The position numbers and the translations under genes were made by a program. A stretch of DNA of 64,000 nt, taken from NCBI RefSeq assembly GCF_009909205.1, contig NZ_JAAAPN010000006.1, positions 186,001-250,000 on the forward strand. The letters are read 5' to 3'. Shown here in pieces: positions 45,126-57,691 of this stretch (position 1 is the first letter of the stretch; each line of letters begins with the position of its first letter). The notes below the pieces were generated by a model. It was not told the origin of the DNA. It made no database searches and saw only the letters and a program-made list of their open reading frames with translations. The stretch comes from Aquabacterium fontiphilum (lineage in GTDB: Bacteria > Pseudomonadota > Gammaproteobacteria > Burkholderiales > Burkholderiaceae_C).

Positions 45126-46355
45126 TCAGTCGGCTTGCTTGCGCAGGAAGGCCGGGATCTCGATCTCGTCCATGCCATTGCTGGCCAGGGCGTCGACCTT
45201 GGCTGCAGCCTGTGTGCGGCCCGAGCGCCAGACGCTCGGGGTGTTCAGGCCGCTGAAGTCGTTGCCGCCCATGGCGCGACCCATGCCCATCGGGGCAGCA
45301 TGGCCCACCGGCTCGTTCAGCACGGGGATGTTGTCGGTGCCGGTGCGGGCAAAGACCTGCGGGGCGCTGTGCACCACGGTCATCGGTGCCTGCTGGCGAC
45401 GGGCACCGCTCAGGCCGGTGGCGATCACCGTCACACGCAGCGCGTCGCCCAGGCTTTCGTCGTAGGCGGTGCCGTAGATCACGTGGGCGTCTTCGGCGGC
45501 ATAGCGACGGATGGTGTTCATCGCGTTGCGCGATTCACTCAGCTTGAAGTTGGCCTTGCCGGCCGCGATCAGCACCAGCACGCCACGCGCACCCGACAGA
45601 TCAATGCCCTCCAGCAGCGGACAGGCCACGGCGGCCTCGGCGGCCTTGGTGGCACGGTCCGGGCCGGTGGCGGTGGCCGTGCCCATCATGGCCTTGCCCG
45701 GCTCGCTCATCACGGTCTTGACGTCTTCGAAGTCGACGTTCACCAGGCCGGGGATGTGGATGATGTCCGAGATGCCGCCCACGGCGTTCTTCAGCACGTC
45801 GTTGGCCTTGGCAAAGGCCTCTTCCTGGGTGATGTCATCGCCCAGCACTTCGAGCAGCTTCTCGTTGAGCACGACGATCAGCGAGTCGACATTGGCCTCC
45901 AGCTCGGCCAAGCCCTGATCAGCCTGCTTGAGGCGACGGTTGCCTTCGAACTCGAAGGGCTTGGTCACGACGCCCACTGTCAGGATGCCCATCTCCTTGG
46001 CCACGCGCGCGATCACCGGTGCTGCACCCGTGCCGGTGCCGCCACCCATGCCGGCGGTGATGAACACCATGTGCGCGCCATCCAGCGAGTTGCGGATTTC
46101 GTCAATGGCCTCTTCGGCTGCCGCACGGCCGGCCTCAGGCTTGGCCCCGGCGCCCAGGCCGGAGTTACCCAGCTGCAGGTGCATTTCGGCGCTCGAGCGG
46201 TTCAGCGCCTGCGAGTCGGTGTTCGCGCAGATGAACTGCACGCCCTGCACCCCCTGCTGAATCATGTGCTCGACCGCGTTGCCGCCGCCGCCACCGACGC
46301 CGATCACCTTGATCTGCGTGCCCATGTCGAAGTTTTCGATCATCTCGATTGCCAT
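45126..46355 (-). CDS. ftsZ: Cell division protein FtsZ
   Basis: Tubulin-like GTPase that forms the division ring, 409 residues. GTP-binding motif GGGTGTG (104-110), T7/synergy loop region NVDFEDVKTVM, and the C-terminal conserved peptide EIEIPAFLRKQAD that binds FtsA/ZipA are intact. AGAGG precedes the ATG at 46355. It is the last gene of the dcw cluster, 50 bases after ftsA. Confidence 0.98.
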   Translation of the reverse strand: MAIEMIENFDMGTQIKVIGVGGGGGNAVEHMIQQGVQGVQFICANTDSQALNRSSAEMHLQLGNSGLGAGAKPEAGRAAAEEAIDEIRNSLDGAHMVFITAGMGGGTGTGAAPVIARVAKEMGILTVGVVTKPFEFEGNRRLKQADQGLAELEANVDSLIVVLNEKLLEVLGDDITQEEAFAKANDVLKNAVGGISDIIHIPGLVNVDFEDVKTVMSEPGKAMMGTATATGPDRATKAAEAAVACPLLEGIDLSGARGVLVLIAAGKANFKLSESRNAMNTIRRYAAEDAHVIYGTAYDESLGDALRVTVIATGLSGARRQQAPMTVVHSAPQVFARTGTDNIPVLNEPVGHAAPMGMGRAMGGNDFSGLNTPSVWRSGRTQAAAKVDALASNGMDEIEIPAFLRKQAD

Positions 46356-46405
46356 GTCGTGCCTCTCTTTTCTCAAGCAGTTGCCAGTCAAAAACGTGTG
46401 TGGTC

Positions 46406-47635
46406 TCAGAAATTGCCAACGAACCAGTCGCGTACGCGTCCAAACAGGGTCTGCACCGACCCGGCCTGTTGCGCCGCCTTGATCCCGCGCGTGCGCGCGA
46501 GTCTTGCCTCTTCGAGCAAGCCCATGACGGTGGCCGAGCGCGGGCTGGCCACCATGTCGTACAGCGGGCCCGAGTACAAGGGCGTCCCCTTGCGCACGGG
46601 CTTGAGGAAGATGTCTTCGGCCAGCTCCACCATGCCAGGCATGACGGCCGAACCACCCGTCAGGACGATGCCCGACGACAGCAACTCCTCGTAACCGGAC
46701 TCGCGGATCACCTGGTGAACCAGCGAGAAGATTTCTTCCACGCGCGGCTCGATCACGCCGGCCAGCGCCTGTCGTGAGAGCATGCGCGGTGCGCGGTCGC
46801 CCAGTCCGGGCACCTCGACGTGTTCGTTCGGATCGGCCAGCAGCTGCTTGGCCACGCCGTGGTCGACCTTGATGTCTTCGGCGTCCTTGGTGGGCGTGCG
46901 CAGCGCCATCGCAATGTCGCTGGTGATCAGGTCCCCAGCGATCGGGATGACCGCCGTGTGGCGCACCGAGCCGTCGGTGAAGATGGACACGTCGGTCGTG
47001 CCGGCGCCAATGTCGACCAGGGCCACGCCGAGCGACTTCTCGTCGTCGGTCAGCACGGCGGCGCTGGAAGCGCTGGGGTTGAGAATGAGCTGCTCGACCT
47101 CGAGACCGCAGCGGCGGACGCACTTGACGATGTTCTCGGCGGCGCTTTGCGCACCGGTCACGATGTGGACCTTGACCTCCAGGCGGCCGCCACTCATGCC
47201 GATGGGCTCTTTGACTTCATGACCGTCAATGATGAACTCCTGCGGCTCAACCAGCAAGAGGCGTTGGTCATTGGGGATGTTGATGGCCTTGGCGGTTTCC
47301 ACCACACGCTGCACGTCGATGGGCGAGACCTCCTTGTCTCGCACGATGACCATGCCCGTGCTGTTCTGGCCACGGATGTGGCTGCCGGTGATGCCGGTCC
47401 ACACGCGGCTGATCTTGCAGTCGGCCATGAGCTCGGCTTCTTTCAGCGCCTGCTGGATGGACTGCACGGTGGCATCGATGTTGACCACCACGCCTCGCTT
47501 GAGGCCGTGACTGGGCGCCACGCCGAGACCGGCGAGACGCAGGTCACCACCGGGCAAGACCTCGGCCACGACCGCCATCACTTTGGCGGTGCCGATGTCC
47601 AGCCCGACGACCAGATCCTTGTATTCCTTGGCCAT
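46406..47635 (-). CDS. ftsA: Cell division protein FtsA
   Basis: Actin-like protein that tethers FtsZ to the membrane, 409 residues. Nucleotide-site motifs VGLDIGTAKV (N-terminal), VDIGAGTTDV (phosphate 2) and LTGGSAVMPG are present. The last 12 or so residues (FGRVRDWFVGNF) form the amphipathic membrane-binding helix. Twelve bases separate it from ftsQ. Confidence 0.97.
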   Translation of the reverse strand: MAKEYKDLVVGLDIGTAKVMAVVAEVLPGGDLRLAGLGVAPSHGLKRGVVVNIDATVQSIQQALKEAELMADCKISRVWTGITGSHIRGQNSTGMVIVRDKEVSPIDVQRVVETAKAINIPNDQRLLLVEPQEFIIDGHEVKEPIGMSGGRLEVKVHIVTGAQSAAENIVKCVRRCGLEVEQLILNPSASSAAVLTDDEKSLGVALVDIGAGTTDVSIFTDGSVRHTAVIPIAGDLITSDIAMALRTPTKDAEDIKVDHGVAKQLLADPNEHVEVPGLGDRAPRMLSRQALAGVIEPRVEEIFSLVHQVIRESGYEELLSSGIVLTGGSAVMPGMVELAEDIFLKPVRKGTPLYSGPLYDMVASPRSATVMGLLEEARLARTRGIKAAQQAGSVQTLFGRVRDWFVGNF

Positions 47636-47647
47636 GGTGTGTGAGGG

Positions 47648-48532
47648 TTAACGGGTTGAAGGAGCAGAAGGTTGAACAGAGGGCGCAGGACGCCAGGGCC
47701 GGCGGGGCTGTCCAGGCGTGGGCTCAGGCATGGTGTGCAGCCCCTGCAGCTTGATGGCGTAGCCTTCCGGATAGCGCAGATCGGCGTACAGCAGCGGGGC
47801 GGCGTACGTCCGCGCCAGCATGGGGTAGCTGCGTACGAAGCGCTCGGTTCGTGCCACGACGTCGTCAGCGGCGCCACGGCCCAGCTCCAGACGAGCCTCG
47901 TTGTCCAGCCAGGCCGTCCAGCCGCCGCGGTCATTCAGGCGCAGCGTGCGTACCTCGCCCAGCGGCGCCAACACAGGCACGAGACGGCGCAGCATGTCCA
48001 GCATCCAGGCCGCCTGGGCCGATCCTGCCTGGGGGCCACCGGCCTGCGATGGCGCATGCAACGTCGGCAAGCCTTCGTCTTCCACATCGCCCAGGTTGGC
48101 TTCGAACACCTCACCAAAGGAGTTCACCAGCTCATCGTCGCGTGCATCGTGGTGCCAATAGGCCACGGGCTTGTGCTCTTCCAGGCGCACACGCAGGGTG
48201 TCGGGCCATACCCGCCGGACCACCGCCTTGCGCACCCAGGGCAGCGCCTCGAAGGCCGCGCGCGCATCGGCCAAGTTCACACTGAAGTAGCCGCCCTGCA
48301 GCCGCGGCACCGCGTTGGCGCGCACCGTCATCAGGTTGTGGCGCTGAAAATCGCCCTCGATCTCGATGTGACGCAGATCGAAGTAAGGCAGGCGCGCCAT
48401 CGACACGGCGCCCCAGGTCAGCACCATGGCTGCCGCCACCAGCGCGAGCGCGACCGTGGCCAGGTTCATCCAGCGGATGTCCTGGGGCACGTCGTGCGCG
48501 ACGGGTGCGTGGAGGGCGGCAGCGGCCAGCAT
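47648..48532 (-). CDS. ftsQ: Cell division protein FtsQ
   Basis: Bitopic division protein of 294 residues: cytoplasmic N-terminus, one membrane helix (about 24-44), a POTRA domain (FDLRHIEIEGDFQRHN onward), and a beta domain with WPDTLRVRLEEHKPVAYW. The C-terminal tail is Pro-rich. The ATG at 48532, 17 bases past the ddl stop, is preferred over an in-frame ATG at 48598 inside ddl. Confidence 0.95.
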   Translation of the reverse strand: MLAAAALHAPVAHDVPQDIRWMNLATVALALVAAAMVLTWGAVSMARLPYFDLRHIEIEGDFQRHNLMTVRANAVPRLQGGYFSVNLADARAAFEALPWVRKAVVRRVWPDTLRVRLEEHKPVAYWHHDARDDELVNSFGEVFEANLGDVEDEGLPTLHAPSQAGGPQAGSAQAAWMLDMLRRLVPVLAPLGEVRTLRLNDRGGWTAWLDNEARLELGRGAADDVVARTERFVRSYPMLARTYAAPLLYADLRYPEGYAIKLQGLHTMPEPTPGQPRRPWRPAPSVQPSAPSTR

Positions 48533-48549
48533 GGCGGGCGTCGTTCCAG

Positions 48550-49520
48550 TCAGCGTTGCAACGCGTCCAGGCTGGCCGAGGCCAGCAACTGCACGCACAG
48601 TTGTTCATAGCTCAAGCCAGCCACCTTGGCTGACATGGGCACCAGGGAGTGACCGGTCATGCCCGGCGAGGTGTTGATCTCAAGCAGGAAGGGTTGGCGG
48701 TCGCTCTTGCGGATCATCACGTCGGCCCGGGCCCAGCCGCGGCAGCCCAGCGTGCGGAAGGCCCGCACGACCAGACGCTGGATCTCGGTTTCTTCGTCGG
48801 CATTCAGGCCGCTCGGACACAGGTACTGCACGACATCGGTGAAGTACTTGTTCTGGTAGTCGTAGTTGCCACCGGGGGCGACGATGCGGATCACCGGCAA
48901 GGCCTGCGCCTCGCCATCGACAATCAGCACCGGGCAGGTGGTTTCCTCGCCTTCGATGAACTGCTCGCACAACACTTCGGGGTCGTGCTGGGCGGCCGCG
49001 GCATAGGCTGCTGCACACTGCGCGGCATCGGTCACCTTGGTCAGGCCGATGGACGACCCCTCGCGCGCCGGCTTGACGATCATGGGCGCCCCCAGCGCCA
49101 CCAGCGCCTGCTCGCACTCTGCCGCGCTGGCGACCAGGCGCCAGTCCGGCGTGGGCAGCCCCTCAAATCGCCAAATGCGCTTGGTCATGACCTTGTCCAT
49201 CGCAATCGACGAGGCCATGACACCCGAGCCGGTGTAAGGGATCTTCAACAGCTCAAGTGCACCCTGCACGGTGCCATCTTCTCCGCCCCGGCCATGCAGC
49301 GCGATGAAGCAGCGATCAACGCCTTCTGTCTGCAGTTCCTGCAACGGACGCTGCGCCGGATCGAAGGCGAAGGCGTCGACGCCCTGGGACTGCAAGGCCT
49401 GGAGCACACCGGTGCCTGACATGATGGACACATCGCGCTCGGCCGACGAGCCGCCGAACAGCACGGCGACCTTGCCCAGGGAGGCCGGGTTCACCACGGG
49501 GGGGTGCAACTGGATGCGGC

Positions 49521-49524
<4 letters not shown>
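48550..49524 (-). CDS. ddl: D-alanine--D-alanine ligase
   Basis: Makes D-Ala-D-Ala for the peptidoglycan stem, 324 residues (DdlB type). ATP-grasp motifs: [10 protein letters not shown] (substrate loop), [25 protein letters not shown], and EINTSPGMT at the Mg site. It overlaps murC as ATGA. Confidence 0.97.
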
Positions 49525-50929
<1,405 letters not shown>

Positions 50930-50933
<4 letters not shown>

Positions 50934-52036
50934 GTGGACGCCTTCTTGAGGTTGCGGTTCACGAGTTGTTCCAGCGCGTCGGCCACGGCTGCGGCAGATT
51001 GCGGACGGGCGAGCGCGCGGGCCTTTTGGGCCATGGCGAGCAGTTGCGGGCGGCTCAGGCCCTGCAGCGTAGCGGCCAGACGTTCGGCGCTCAGTTCGCT
51101 TTGGGGCAGGTGGAGCGCGGCGCCGTGCTGGGCCATGTACTGCGCGTTGTCGCGCTGGTGCGCGGTGGTCGACACCACCAACGGCACGAGCAGACTGGCC
51201 ACGCCGGCCGCGCACAGCTCGCTCACGGTGATGGCCCCCGCGCGGCACAGGATCACATCGCAATCGGCCAGTCGCTGGGCCATGTTGTTGATGAAGGGCA
51301 GCAGCTCGACGTCGCTGCTGGCGTTCAGACCAGCCTTGGCGTAATCGGCCTTGACCGACTCGAGGTTGGCCATACCGGTCTGGTGGGTGATGCGCGGGCG
51401 CTGATCCGTGGGGATGCGCGCCAGCGCCTGAGGAATCAGCTCATTGAGCGCACGGGCACCCAGACTGCCGCCCACCACCATGATGCGCAGCGGGCCTTCG
51501 CGGCCGGCAAAACGGGCATCGGGTTGCGCAATGGCCTCGATCTCGGCCCGCACGGGGTTGCCGGTCACGCGGGCGACCTTGTGCTGGGCTGCGGGGCCGT
51601 CAAAGCCGCAGGCCAGCACGTCGGTGATGGGCAGCAAGGCGCGGTTGCTGAGCAGCATCGCGGCGTCGGCGTTGACCATGACCAGCGGCAGGCCGCGCGC
51701 GGCGCTCATCACGCCGCCCGGGAAGCACACATAGCCGCCCATGCCCAGCACCGCATTGGCCTGGCGACGCTTGAGGATGCCGTAGCAATCGGCAAAGGCC
51801 TTGAGCAGGCGCACACCGCCAAAGACGGTGTCCTTGAGGCCCTTGCCCCGCAGACCGTTGAAGGCAATGGTGTCCATGGGGATGCCGGTGGGCGGCACCA
51901 GCCGGTTTTCCATGCCCGTGGCCGTGCCCAGCCAGCTGACCGTCCAGCCACGGCGCTTCATCTCATCGGCGACAGCCAGGCCGGGCATGATGTGCCCGCC
52001 GGTGCCCGCAGCCATGATCACGAGGTGGCGGCTCAT
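50930..52036 (-). CDS. murG: UDP-GlcNAc:lipid I N-acetylglucosamine transferase
   Basis: Makes lipid II at the inner face of the membrane, 368 residues. GT28 fold with the Gly-rich [13 protein letters not shown] near the N-terminus, [14 protein letters not shown], and the acceptor region [10 protein letters not shown]. It overlaps ftsW as ATGA. Confidence 0.97.
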
Positions 52037-53307
52037 GCGCGCCCTCCGCGCATCAACTGCCTGTTTTCAATGTCCACGCGCAGGCAGATGGCCAGGGCGA
52101 TGCAGTTGAGCAAGATGCCCGAGCCGCCGAAGCTCATCAGCGGCAGGGTCAGGCCTTTGGTGGGCAACACGCCCAGGTTCACGCCCATGTTGATGAAGGA
52201 CTGGCCGGCCATCCACACGGCCACGCCCTGGGCCACCAGCCCGGAGAACACGCGGTCGAGCGCGATGGCCTGACGGCCGATGTTGAACAGGCGCACCACC
52301 AGCCAGAAGAAGGCGATGACCACGGCGGCCACGCCGATGAAGCCCAGCTCTTCGCCGATCACCGCCAGCAGGAAGTCGGTATGGGCCTCGGGCAGGTAGT
52401 GCAGTTTCTCGACGCTGGCGCCCAGGCCTTCGCCAAAGATCTCGCCGCGACCGAAGGCGATGAGGGAGTGCGTCAACTGATAGGCCTTGCCCAGGGCGTT
52501 CTCTTCGCTCCACGGGTCGAGGTAGGCAAAGATGCGCTCGCGGCGCCATGGGCTGGCCGTGATCATGGTGACGAAGGCACCCAACAACACCGCGGTGATC
52601 AGGAAGAACATGCGCCCGTTCACGCCGCCCAGGAACAAGATGGCCATCGCGATCACCGCGATCACCATGAAAGCCCCCATGTCGGGCTCGGCCAGCAGGA
52701 GCACGCCGACCAGGCCCACCGCCACTGCCATCGGCGCCACGGCGCGGAAGAAATGCTCCTTGACGTCCATCTTGCGGACCATGTAGTCGGAGGCATACAG
52801 CACGATGCCCAGCTTGGCCAGCTCAGAGGGCTGAAAGTTCATCACGCCCAACGGGATCCAGCGGCGCGCACCGTAGACCTCCTTGCCAATCATGGGAATC
52901 AGCACGAGCACCAGCAGCACGATCGAGAAGAGGAAGGTCCAGCCTGCGATGCGCTCCCAGGTGGCCATGGGGACCTGAGTCACCACGGCGGCGGCGGCCA
53001 ACGCAATCACGATGGCCATGGCATGGCGGACCACGAAGTGCGTCGGCGCGTACTTCGCAAAGCGCGGATTGTCCGGCAGGGCGATGGTGGCGGAATAGAC
53101 CATGACCAGGCCCATGGCGATCAGGCCCAGCACCACCCAGACGAGGGTCTGGTCGAAGCCCATGATGCGGGTGGGCTGCGACGAGGTCACGTTGACGTAG
53201 TCACGCACGGGCAGCGCCGCGGCGGCATCGGGGTCACGCCGCCAGGGCATGCGCACGCTGGCCAGCCAGTGGCGCCAGGCGGGGGTGCGGGCCTGTTCGG
53301 CGCTCAT
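52033..53307 (-). CDS. ftsW: SEDS glycosyltransferase FtsW
   Basis: Septal peptidoglycan polymerase that works with FtsI, 424 residues and about ten membrane helices. Conserved SEDS sequences include [30 protein letters not shown] and a C-terminal [11 protein letters not shown] 50-residue cytoplasmic N-terminus precedes the first helix. It overlaps murD as ATGA. Confidence 0.96.
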   Translation of the reverse strand: MSAEQARTPAWRHWLASVRMPWRRDPDAAAALPVRDYVNVTSSQPTRIMGFDQTLVWVVLGLIAMGLVMVYSATIALPDNPRFAKYAPTHFVVRHAMAIVIALAAAAVVTQVPMATWERIAGWTFLFSIVLLVLVLIPMIGKEVYGARRWIPLGVMNFQPSELAKLGIVLYASDYMVRKMDVKEHFFRAVAPMAVAVGLVGVLLLAEPDMGAFMVIAVIAMAILFLGGVNGRMFFLITAVLLGAFVTMITASPWRRERIFAYLDPWSEENALGKAYQLTHSLIAFGRGEIFGEGLGASVEKLHYLPEAHTDFLLAVIGEELGFIGVAAVVIAFFWLVVRLFNIGRQAIALDRVFSGLVAQGVAVWMAGQSFINMGVNLGVLPTKGLTLPLMSFGGSGILLNCIALAICLRVDIENRQLMRGGRA

Positions 53308-55091
53308 GCCACCTCTCCCCGGTCAGCGGCAATGGCCTGCACGGTCTCGACAAAGACCTCGGCGCGATGCGCGTAGTTGCGGAACATGTCGAGGCTGGCG
53401 CAAGCCGGGCTTAGCAGCACCGCATCGCCAGCATGGGCCTGCTCGAAGCACCAGCGGGTGGCCTCGGGCAGGGAGCTGAAGCGGGCGTGCAGCAGCGCTT
53501 CGCCGTCCGAACGCCGCAGTGGCTGCACCACCGCCTCGATCGCAGGGGCATCCTGCCCGATCAGCGCCACGGCGCGGGCATGGCGGGCCAGCGGCTCGGC
53601 CAGCGGCGCGAAGTCCTGGCCTTTGCCATCACCGCCCAGAATGACCACCAGCTTGCCAGGCGACAGATCGGCGCCCAGGCCGGCCAGCGCAGCCACGGTG
53701 GCGCCCACGTTCGTGCCCTTGCTGTCGTCGATGGCGTCGACGCCAGCAACCGTGGCCACCAGCTCGACGCGGTGGGGCTCGCCGCGGTACTCACGCAGGC
53801 CATGCAGCATGGGCGCCAGCGGACAGCCGATGGCTGTTGCCAGCGCCAGTGCCGCCAGGGCGTTCGACGCATTGTGGCGGCCGCGGATGCGCAGCGCATC
53901 CGCCGGCATCAGGCGCTGCAGGATGATCTCTTCTTCCTCGTCCTTGCGGCGCTTGACCGTGGGGTCAGCCTCCAGCGCGCGCACGAGCCAAGCCATGCCC
54001 GATTCGGTCACCAGACCGAAATCGCCCGGTGCACGGGGGGCATCCAGCCCGAAGCGCACCACGCGGCGATGCACGGTGCGCGCAGCACGACCGCGCACGC
54101 CCGATTTGATCACCTGTGGCGGTGGCACCATGGCCTCGACCAGGGGCTCGTCGCGGTTGATCACCATGATGGTGTCGTGTCGGCCATAGATGCGCGACTT
54201 GGCCTCGGCATACGCCGCCATGGTGCCGTGCCAGTCGAGGTGGTCCTGCGAGAGGTTGAGCACCACGGCCGCATCCGGCTCGAAGTTGCTCACACCGTCG
54301 AGCTGGAAGCTCGACAACTCCAGCACCCACACCTCGGGCAACACGCTGAAAGTGGGTGCAGCCGGCGGAGGCGGTGTCAACACCACAGGCGGCGCGTCGG
54401 CGTCGTCGGTTGTCAGCGGCGCGCTCACCGCCTCGGGCAGCGCCTCGTCGGCATCGGGCTGGTCGTCGCCGTCTCCGGCACGCGCTTCGGCCCAATCCTC
54501 CGGCAGGTCTGCTGCTGGCTCGCTCACGGCCGCCGCATCCGGCGCACCGTTGCTCGGGGTCAAGGGGGCATCCTGCGGCGGCTCGGCGTCCAGCGCCGTG
54601 GCCAGCGTGTCCAGCAGCGTCGGCCCGATGTTGCCCGCCATGGCCACGCGCAGCCCCGCGCGCTCGACCAGCCGCGCCGTCAGCGAGGTCGTCGTGGTCT
54701 TGCCGTTGGTGCCGGTGATGGCCAGCACCTTCGGGGCATAGCCCATGTCCGCTTTCAGATCGGCCAGTGCGGACGCAAACAACGACAGTTCTCCGCGTAC
54801 AGCGATGCCGCGGGCATCGGCCTCGGCCAGCAGGGCCGCCATGTCCGTGGCGTTCGGCGCCAGGCCCGGGCTCTTGAGCACCAGTTGCACACCGTCAAGC
54901 AATGCAGGAGCCAGGCCGTGATGCAGCGTGGCGTGCGGCACCTCGCGGGTCAGCGTGGCCGCCTGGGGCGGCGCGCTACGGGTGTCGGTCACGCGCACGG
55001 TCGCGCCACACCGGGCGCACCAGCGCGCCATGGCCAGCCCGGAGTCGCCCAGACCCAGGATCAGCACGGTGAGGTTGCGGAGGTGGTGCAT
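53304..55091 (-). CDS. murD: UDP-MurNAc-L-Ala--D-glutamate ligase with long insert
   Basis: Adds D-Glu to the stem peptide. At 595 residues it is far longer than E. coli MurD (438). Core motifs are intact: LGLGDSGLA (12-20), ligase P-loop GTNGKTTTT (127-135), AGNIG, and VLELSSFQL (256-264). Between the last two (about 166-250; bases about 54342-54596) lies an Ala/Pro/Asp/Glu-rich low-complexity insert. A smaller charged insert (KRRKDEEEE) occurs near 365-380. Reading frame and family sequence resume exactly on both sides, so it is an in-frame insertion, not a frameshift. Confidence 0.95.
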   Translation of the reverse strand: MHHLRNLTVLILGLGDSGLAMARWCARCGATVRVTDTRSAPPQAATLTREVPHATLHHGLAPALLDGVQLVLKSPGLAPNATDMAALLAEADARGIAVRGELSLFASALADLKADMGYAPKVLAITGTNGKTTTTSLTARLVERAGLRVAMAGNIGPTLLDTLATALDAEPPQDAPLTPSNGAPDAAAVSEPAADLPEDWAEARAGDGDDQPDADEALPEAVSAPLTTDDADAPPVVLTPPPPAAPTFSVLPEVWVLELSSFQLDGVSNFEPDAAVVLNLSQDHLDWHGTMAAYAEAKSRIYGRHDTIMVINRDEPLVEAMVPPPQVIKSGVRGRAARTVHRRVVRFGLDAPRAPGDFGLVTESGMAWLVRALEADPTVKRRKDEEEEIILQRLMPADALRIRGRHNASNALAALALATAIGCPLAPMLHGLREYRGEPHRVELVATVAGVDAIDDSKGTNVGATVAALAGLGADLSPGKLVVILGGDGKGQDFAPLAEPLARHARAVALIGQDAPAIEAVVQPLRRSDGEALLHARFSSLPEATRWCFEQAHAGDAVLLSPACASLDMFRNYAHRAEVFVETVQAIAADRGEVA

Positions 55092-55104
55092 GCCGGCTCG
55101 CCGA

Positions 55105-56283
55105 TCAACGCAGTTTGAGGGTAGACAGGCCCAGCAGGCACAGCAGCATGGTGATGATCCAGAAGCGGACCACGACCTGCGTCTCTTTCCAGCCAGACTT
55201 TTCGAAGTGGTGGTGCAGCGGCGCCATCAGCAGGATGCGACGGCCTTCGCCGTACTTGCGCTTGGTGTACTTGAAGTAGCTGACCTGCACCATGACCGAC
55301 AGGGCCTCCAGCACGAAGATGCCGCCCATCACGGCCAGCACGATTTCCTGGCGCACGATGACGGCGATGGTGCCGAGCGCGCCACCCAGCGCCAGCGCTC
55401 CGACATCGCCCATGAACACCTGCGCCGGGTAGGCGTTGAACCACAGGAAGGCCAGGCCCGCGCCAGACATGGCCGCGCAGAACACCAGCAACTCGCCTGC
55501 GCCCGGAATGTGGGGCAACAACAGGTAGCGTGAGAACACGGCATTGCCGGTGACATAAGCGAAGATGCCCAACGCCGCGCCCACCATCACCACCGGCATG
55601 ATGGCCAGGCCGTCCAGCCCGTCGGTCAGGTTCACTGCGTTGCTGGAGCCCACGATCACGACATAGGTCAGGAAGATGAAGCCCCACACGCCCAGCGGGT
55701 AGCTCACGCTCTTGAAGAAAGGCACGATGAGGTCGGCCGCAGGCGGCAACTCTTTCGTGAAGCCCGACGCCACCCAATCGGTGAACAGCTGCATGACCTG
55801 CGCGTTGCTGCTGCCTGAAACGGCAAAGGCCAGGAAGAAGGCTGCGACCAGCCCGATCAGCGACTGCCAGAAGTACTTCTCGCGAGATGGCATGCCCTCG
55901 GGGTCCTTGAGCACGACCTTGCGCCAGTCATCGACCCAGCCGATGGCCCCGAAACCCAGCGTGACGATTAGCACGATCCACACGAAGCGGTTCGTCCAGT
56001 CGAACCACAGCAGTGTCGACAGGCCGATGGACAGCAGGATCAGCGCGCCCCCCATGGTGGGCGTGCCTTTCTTGGCCAGGTGGGTCTGCATGCCGTACTC
56101 ACGGATGGGCTGGCCGATCTTGAGTTCGGTCAGCCTGCGGATCACCAGCGGGCCCAGGATCAGACCGATCAGCACGGCCGTCATCGCGGCCATGACGGCA
56201 CGGAAGGTGAGGTACTGGAACACCCGCAGAAAGCTCAGGTCCGCGCTGAGCCCTTGCAGCCACATGGCCAGACTAAGCAGCAT
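55105..56283 (-). CDS. mraY: Phospho-MurNAc-pentapeptide translocase
   Basis: Transfers phospho-MurNAc-pentapeptide to undecaprenyl phosphate, forming lipid I; 392 residues with ten membrane helices. Catalytic and signature motifs: [26 protein letters not shown] and [18 protein letters not shown] just before the ATG at 56283 fixes the start, which overlaps the murF 3' end by 11 bases. Confidence 0.97.
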   Translation of the reverse strand: MLLSLAMWLQGLSADLSFLRVFQYLTFRAVMAAMTAVLIGLILGPLVIRRLTELKIGQPIREYGMQTHLAKKGTPTMGGALILLSIGLSTLLWFDWTNRFVWIVLIVTLGFGAIGWVDDWRKVVLKDPEGMPSREKYFWQSLIGLVAAFFLAFAVSGSSNAQVMQLFTDWVASGFTKELPPAADLIVPFFKSVSYPLGVWGFIFLTYVVIVGSSNAVNLTDGLDGLAIMPVVMVGAALGIFAYVTGNAVFSRYLLLPHIPGAGELLVFCAAMSGAGLAFLWFNAYPAQVFMGDVGALALGGALGTIAVIVRQEIVLAVMGGIFVLEALSVMVQVSYFKYTKRKYGEGRRILLMAPLHHHFEKSGWKETQVVVRFWIITMLLCLLGLSTLKLR

Positions 56284-57691
56284 GGACCCCTCCTTGCAAG
56301 GCGTGAACAACCTGTTCCATCTTCATGAAGCGAGAACCTTTGACCAGGACGGACGCCACCGACGGCGCCCCGGAGGAAGCAGACAAGGCCGAGACGATCT
56401 CGGCCGCGTTGGCAAAGTGGCGCGCGCCGCTGCCAAAAGCCTGGGCGGCGTGGGCGCACAGTTCGCCGGCCGTCCAGACATGCGCGATGCCACGTTCGCG
56501 GGCATAGGCGCCCACCTCTGCGTGGAAGGCCGGGCCTTGTGAGCCCACCTCGCCCATGTCACCCAGAACCAGCCAGTGCGGCCCGGGTAAGCCCGCCAGC
56601 ATGTCGATGGCGGCGCGCACGGAGTCGGGATTGGCGTTGTAGCTGTCGTCCACCAGCGTGAGCGTGCGGCCCTCTTGCCGCACGGCGTGCAGTTGCGAGC
56701 GGCCCTTGACCGGCTCGAACGCCGACAGGCCCTGCGCCACGGTGGCCAAGGGCACGCCCGCGCCCAGCGCTGCGGCCGTGGCCGCCAGCGCATTGCGCAC
56801 GTTGTGGGCACCGGCCATGTTCAGGTTGACCTCGGCTTGCTCGCCACGCGCGCGGATGGCGATCCGCCAGTGCGGCCGCGGCGCGGCGTGCCAGCTGGCT
56901 TCGCCCGTGACAGCGGCCTCGCCGTCGGTGGCGAAATCGAGCTTGTCGTAGCCATTGGCCAGCTCGCGCCAGATGGGCGCATGGGCATCGTCTGCGGGGT
57001 AAACGGCCACGCCGCGGCGTGTCAGCGCCTGCAGCACGCTGCCGTTCTCGCGCGCCACCGCCTCGACGGTGTGCATGAACTCCTGGTGCTCGCGCTGGGC
57101 GTTGTTGACCAGGCCCACGGTGGGCGCGGCAATGGCGGCCAGCTGCGCGATCTCGCCTGGGTGGTTCATGCCCAGTTCGACCACGGCGCAGCGGTGCAGG
57201 CCCTCACGCAGGCGCAGCAGCGTGAGCGGCACACCGATGTCGTTGTTGAAATTGCCCGCCGTGGCCAGGGCGGCCTCGGCATCCCCCTGCCCGGCCATCC
57301 AGGCGCGCAGGATGGCAGCCACCATCTGCGTGACCGTCGTCTTGCCATTGCTGCCGGTCACCGCGATCAGCGGGATGTCGAAGCGCGCACGCCAGCCTGC
57401 CGCCAGCATGGCCAGCGCAGCACGCGTGTCGGGCACGGTCAGGCCAGGCAGGCCACAGGTGTCGACCCCGCGCTGGGCGATCACGGCCACGGCGCCGGCC
57501 TGTGCGGCCTGGGGCAGGAAGTCGTGCGCATCGAAGCGCTCGCCACGCAGCGCGACAAACAGGTCACCCGACTGCAGCGTGCGCGTGTCGGTGTGCACGC
57601 GCAGGACGGGCGTGGCAGGGTCACCGGTCAGCACCGAGCCGGGCAGCAGGCTGTGCGCCAGCCCGAGCGTCATCATCGGCCGCGATGTCAT
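56273..57691 (-). CDS. murF: UDP-MurNAc-tripeptide--D-Ala-D-Ala ligase
   Basis: Adds D-Ala-D-Ala to complete the pentapeptide, 472 residues. Motifs: N-terminal [16 protein letters not shown], ligase P-loop [18 protein letters not shown] and [11 protein letters not shown]. The ATG at 57691 overlaps the murE stop as ATGA. Confidence 0.97.
   Translation of the reverse strand: MTSRPMMTLGLAHSLLPGSVLTGDPATPVLRVHTDTRTLQSGDLFVALRGERFDAHDFLPQAAQAGAVAVIAQRGVDTCGLPGLTVPDTRAALAMLAAGWRARFDIPLIAVTGSNGKTTVTQMVAAILRAWMAGQGDAEAALATAGNFNNDIGVPLTLLRLREGLHRCAVVELGMNHPGEIAQLAAIAAPTVGLVNNAQREHQEFMHTVEAVARENGSVLQALTRRGVAVYPADDAHAPIWRELANGYDKLDFATDGEAAVTGEASWHAAPRPHWRIAIRARGEQAEVNLNMAGAHNVRNALAATAAALGAGVPLATVAQGLSAFEPVKGRSQLHAVRQEGRTLTLVDDSYNANPDSVRAAIDMLAGLPGPHWLVLGDMGEVGSQGPAFHAEVGAYARERGIAHVWTAGELCAHAAQAFGSGARHFANAAEIVSALSASSGAPSVASVLVKGSRFMKMEQVVHALQGGVHAA

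Noticed and set aside
45135..46694. 519-codon open frame antisense to ftsZ
   Set aside because: Mirror of a conserved gene's codon usage; composition typical of antisense frames in GC-rich DNA.
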